Shown one piece after another: positions 24,791 to 27,491 of a stretch of 27,491 nt of DNA (its first letter is position 1; every line of letters begins with the position of its first letter). Position numbers and translations under genes: made by a program. Location of the stretch: assembly GCA_003150315.1 (NCBI GenBank), contig QAML01000039.1, positions 1-27,491 of the forward strand. The letters are read 5' to 3'. This stretch comes from Prevotellaceae bacterium (GTDB taxonomy: Bacteria > Bacteroidota > Bacteroidia > Bacteroidales > Bacteroidaceae). Below the pieces are notes generated by a model that saw only the letters and a program-made list of their open reading frames with translations, was not told the DNA's origin and made no database searches.

Positions 24791-24900
24791 TCAAAACACA
24801 TCAAAGACGCAGGCAAACAAAACAAATCTGTAAGCAAACATAACCAAGAAGTCGGCAAATACAAACTGTCTGCCGGCAAACATCTCCAATCAGTAAACAA
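24791..24900. repeat. Exact 21-bp tandem array between adaptor and permease genes
   Basis: Five units start at 24791, 24812, 24833, 24854 and 24875, and a partial sixth at 24896 runs into the permease start codon. Each unit has AAA at positions 4-6 (24794, 24815, 24836, 24857, 24878, 24899), mostly in the context GGCAAACA. The rest is degenerate. Read in frame 24791 it gives a 7-residue repeat (such as GKHLQSV), but there is no start codon and TAA closes that frame before the array. The A-runs are phased by two helical turns. Confidence 0.75.
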
Positions 24901-26082
24901 ATGTCCGGGTTCGTTAACAGGATAAAAACCACTTTAAGAGTGTCGCAAAGGGAAACAAGACGGATTTTCTCAAGTCCGCTCTACGTTTTCTGCATGATAA
25001 TTGCACCCGTAGCCTGTTTCGTGTTTTTCCTGACCCTTATGGGGCGCGGCGTTCCCACCGAACTTCCCGTGGCAATAGTTGACCTTGACAATTCATCCAA
25101 TTCGCGCTCGCTGACAAGAAACATAGAATCTTTTCAACACACTAAAGTCATTGCCCATTGCCGCGATTTTTCGGAGATGAGGGACATGATGCAGCGCGGA
25201 AAGATTTACGGAGCGTTTCTGATTCCCGAAAATTTTTCAAAAGACCTTCAGGCACAGCGGCAACCCACAATTTCTTACTACTGCAACTATTCTTATTTCA
25301 CTGCTGCCTCACTTGCTTTTCAGGATTTCAAGACTATGAGCGAACTTACGGGAGGTGCGGCAACACGTAGCACTCTTCGCGCAAAAGGAGTGGACAACGA
25401 GCACACCAATGCCTTTTTACAGCCAATCGTGGTGGAGAAACATTTAATAGGAAATCCGTGGGTAAATTATTCCATATACCTCAACAATGTTCTCGTACCT
25501 GCCGCGATGATGATTTTTATCTTTCTCACAACGGTCTATTCCATTGGTGTGGAACTTAAAGACGGTACGGCGCGAAAATGGATACTTCTTGCCGACAATT
25601 CGATATTCAAAGCAGTGATGGGAAAGCTTCTGCCGCAAACCGCGATATTTTTCGTACTCGGCACATTCTACAACTTTCTCATGTTCGGGGTTATGAAATA
25701 TCCCTGCCACTGTGGAATCCCGGCAATGCTCGTTATGACATATCTTTTTATCCTTGCTTCGCAGGGCTTCGGGGTTTTCCTCATAGGTTTAATCCCCAAT
25801 TTCCGTTTTGCAATGTCCATGTCGTCTCTGTGGGCTATCGTAAGCATTTCCATGTCGGGCTTCACGTTCCCCGTAACAAGCATGCAGCCATCGCTGAAGG
25901 CTCTTTCAGTTTGCTTTCCCCTCAGACACTATTTTCAAATCTATGCGTGCAGGGCGTTAAACGGTTATCCGGCGTTCTATTGCCTCGACCACATTCTCTT
26001 CCTGCTTCTTTTTGTGCTGCTGCCCCTCACGGTGCTCTACAAACTTAAAGACGTGCTGCTGACATATAAATACGAGCCTTGA
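24901..26082 (+). CDS. ABC-2 type transporter permease (YhhJ-like), first
   Basis: 393 residues. An N-terminal helix (about 23-44, SPLYVFCMIIAPVACFVFFL) is followed by a large periplasmic domain (LPVAIVDLDNSSNSRSLTRN; GAFLIPENFSKDLQ). Five further helices lie in the C-terminal half (for example NVLVPAAMMIFIFLTTVYSI and LFILASQGFGVFLIGL). This is the ABC2_membrane_3 layout. The permease would form a dimeric inner-membrane pore with its partner gene 1 bp downstream. I see no ATP-binding domain. The start ATG at 24901 follows the 21-bp array directly. Confidence 0.9.
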   Translation: MSGFVNRIKTTLRVSQRETRRIFSSPLYVFCMIIAPVACFVFFLTLMGRGVPTELPVAIVDLDNSSNSRSLTRNIESFQHTKVIAHCRDFSEMRDMMQRGKIYGAFLIPENFSKDLQAQRQPTISYYCNYSYFTAASLAFQDFKTMSELTGGAATRSTLRAKGVDNEHTNAFLQPIVVEKHLIGNPWVNYSIYLNNVLVPAAMMIFIFLTTVYSIGVELKDGTARKWILLADNSIFKAVMGKLLPQTAIFFVLGTFYNFLMFGVMKYPCHCGIPAMLVMTYLFILASQGFGVFLIGLIPNFRFAMSMSSLWAIVSISMSGFTFPVTSMQPSLKALSVCFPLRHYFQIYACRALNGYPAFYCLDHILFLLLFVLLPLTVLYKLKDVLLTYKYEP

Positions 26083-26083
26083 G

Positions 26084-27349
26084 ATGAACTTCATGAGAAA
26101 TATCATAAAGAGATTTTGGCGCACGGTGTCCGAAACGGCGTTCGTCTGGATTCACGAAATGAACACTGCATTCCGCGACGAAGCCGTGTTGGTGTTTATG
26201 ATTCTCGTGCCATTGGGCTATCCGCTTCTCTATTCCTATATATATAACAACGAAATTGTCCGCGACATTCCCGTGGCTGTTGTAGACGAAAGCAATTCTA
26301 GTTTGTCGCGCCAATACATCCGCAACCTCGATGCTTCGCAGTACACCAACGTTACGCAAACGCCCGCAAACATGAAAGAGGCGCAGGAACTGATGAGGAG
26401 AAGCAAGGTATATGGAATTGTGCGCATTCCCGCCGATTTCAGCAAGAACATAAATACCGGCAAACAGGCTTACGTTTATGCTTTCTGCGATGCAAGCACG
26501 CTGCTTTACTTCCGCCAGTTTTCCATAGCCAACACCGATGTTTCGCTGGGCATGAACGCGAAAATCAAAATAAAACAAGCGGGAAACACAACCGACCGTC
26601 AGGACGCGCTGACCGCTGCGCCGCTGAAATATGAGGAGGTTAATCTTTTCAACTCCACCACCGGCGTGGCGTCATACCTTCTCCCGGCTGTGCTGATGAT
26701 GATTCTTCAGCAGACAATGCTTCTCGGCATGGGCATAAACGCCGGCACAATGCGCGAAAAGAACATGTTCCGGCTGTTCTCCCCCATAGCCCGCCATGCA
26801 GGCGGCACATTCGAAATTGTTCTCGGGCGTGCGTTCAGCTATATACCTGTGCACATTGCCAATGCCTTTTATGTGCTCGGCATAACGCCTATGATTTTCC
26901 ACTTCAACCGATTGGAGCATTTCCCGGATGTGGTGGCATTCATCACGCCATACCTTCTTGCCGTGGCGTTCATGGGCATCGTGGTGTCGCATTTCATTAA
27001 AACGCGCGAGTCGAGCATGATGGTCATTCTCTTCTCCTCTCTCGTGCTCCTGTTCATCTCCGGAATTTCCTGGCCATGGAGTGCCGTGCCCGCGTTCTGG
27101 AAAAACGTGGCTTACATGATACCTTCCACGTTTGGCATAAACGGATTCGTAAGAATGACTAACGAGGGCGCAAGGCTTTCGCAGGTCAGTTTCGAATACA
27201 CAGGGCTTTGGATTCAGGCGATATGCTATTTTGTTTTGGCTATTTACACCACACGGCTCGACATACGCCAAAGCTGCCGAAACTTCAACCGTCAACACCG
27301 TCGCTTACGCAACAAATCGGCTGTTTTGAGCGGAAATGACAAAAAATAA
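26084..27349 (+). CDS. ABC-2 type transporter permease, second
   Basis: 421 residues, same architecture as the upstream gene and clearly its paralogue: DIPVAVVDESNSSLSRQYIR parallels LPVAIVDLDNSSNSRSLTRN, and YGIVRIPADFSKNI parallels YGAFLIPENFSKDL. The N-terminal helix is VLVFMILVPLGYPLLYSYIY. C-terminal helices include YLLPAVLMMILQQTMLLGMG and MVILFSSLVLLFISGISWPW. The tail is basic. It begins 1 bp after the first permease stop, so translation is probably coupled. The two should form a heterodimer. No ATPase gene follows before the tRNA. Confidence 0.9.
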   Translation: MNFMRNIIKRFWRTVSETAFVWIHEMNTAFRDEAVLVFMILVPLGYPLLYSYIYNNEIVRDIPVAVVDESNSSLSRQYIRNLDASQYTNVTQTPANMKEAQELMRRSKVYGIVRIPADFSKNINTGKQAYVYAFCDASTLLYFRQFSIANTDVSLGMNAKIKIKQAGNTTDRQDALTAAPLKYEEVNLFNSTTGVASYLLPAVLMMILQQTMLLGMGINAGTMREKNMFRLFSPIARHAGGTFEIVLGRAFSYIPVHIANAFYVLGITPMIFHFNRLEHFPDVVAFITPYLLAVAFMGIVVSHFIKTRESSMMVILFSSLVLLFISGISWPWSAVPAFWKNVAYMIPSTFGINGFVRMTNEGARLSQVSFEYTGLWIQAICYFVLAIYTTRLDIRQSCRNFNRQHRRLRNKSAVLSGNDKK

Positions 27350-27375
27350 CGGTAAAAATGCAATTTCTTTGCCGT
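27349..27375 (+). terminator. Likely terminator of the export operon
   Basis: ACGGTAAA (27349-27356) pairs with TTTGCCGT (27368-27375) through eight pairs, one of them T-G, with an 11-nt loop. It overlaps the last base of the permease stop codon and is followed by AAATTTTC. Moderate strength. Confidence 0.45.
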
Positions 27376-27378
27376 AAA

Positions 27379-27410
27379 TTTTCGCAATTAAAATATTTCC
27401 CGTAAATTTG
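27379..27410 (+). promoter_or_regulatory. Promoter of tRNA-Asn (TTCG-N18-TAAATTTG)
   Basis: TAAATTTG (27403-27410) matches TAnnTTTG. TTTTCG (27379-27384), 18 nt before it, is an imperfect -33 element. It predicts transcription starting about 17 nt before the tRNA 5' end. Confidence 0.65.
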
Positions 27411-27433
27411 CACTGCTTTTCAAGCAAAACACT

Positions 27434-27491
27434 GCTTCAATAGCTCAGTTGGTTAGAGCACCTGACTGTTAATCAGGGGGTCGTTGGTTCA
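27434..27491 (+). tRNA. tRNA-Asn (anticodon GTT), cut off by the window end
   Basis: The acceptor 5' strand GCTTCAA, D-arm GCTCAGTTGGTTAGAGC, and anticodon arm CCTGA-CTGTTAA-TCAGG with anticodon GTT are complete. The sequence ends in the T-loop (GGTTCA), so the 3' part lies outside the window. Confidence 0.93.

Noticed and set aside
24791..24900. 21-bp array as a coding extension of the adaptor or the permease
   Set aside because: The frame showing the 7-residue repeat differs from both genes, is closed by TAA just before the array, and has no start codon; the adaptor ends normally.

Overview
The window looks like a chromosomal segment of a member of the order Bacteroidales (Bacteroidota), probably Prevotellaceae- or Muribaculaceae-like; the family cannot be fixed from sequence alone. 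Three things support this. There is a complete type IX secretion core in the order porP-porK-porL-porM-porN. Promoters have the Bacteroidota form TTTG-N19/20-TAnnTTTG. Start codons follow A-rich leaders without Shine-Dalgarno motifs.

Layout. 1-350: gene-free, with a 21-bp-period repeat array and a promoter. 351-1577: exported phosphodiesterase/alkaline-phosphatase-like enzyme. 1655-1726 (-): tRNA-Arg(CCT). 1897-4734: amino-acid permease and a DUF5009 membrane acyltransferase-like protein. 4735-5261: gene-free, second repeat array. 5262-10024: serine acetyltransferase, THUMP RNA methyltransferase with an Arg/Gly-rich tail, and a DPP-IV-like S9 peptidase. 10101-11444: MATE exporter. 11510-11611: third repeat element, between convergent genes. 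11621-12028 (-): small acidic protein. 12250-18389: type IX secretion operon, closed by a strong terminator. 18466-22230: accessory stretch with a membrane protein, a DUF1016/YhcG PD-(D/E)XK protein, a decayed duplicate of the 3' end of the first gene, short repeats, and an AT-rich DUF4468-like gene with a possible -1 frameshift extension. 22303-27349: tripartite export operon (TolC, HlyD-type adaptor, two ABC-2 permeases). 27434 to the edge: tRNA-Asn(GTT), cut off by the window.

How the genes work together. PorK and PorN form the periplasmic ring, PorL and PorM the inner-membrane motor, and PorP is an outer-membrane partner. The TolC/HlyD/permease set should form a trans-envelope exporter, but no ATPase gene lies in the operon within this window. 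The remaining genes are housekeeping.

The most unusual signal is in the non-coding DNA. Three intergenic elements (1-128, about 4796-4918, 11510-11611) are built from modules repeating at exactly 21 bp, mirrored around a palindromic centre and carrying phased T-runs. A separate exact-21-bp array sits between the adaptor gene and the first permease (24791-24900). A third, looser group of modules lies at 20349-20430. These may be phased protein-binding or curved-DNA elements, terminators, or both.
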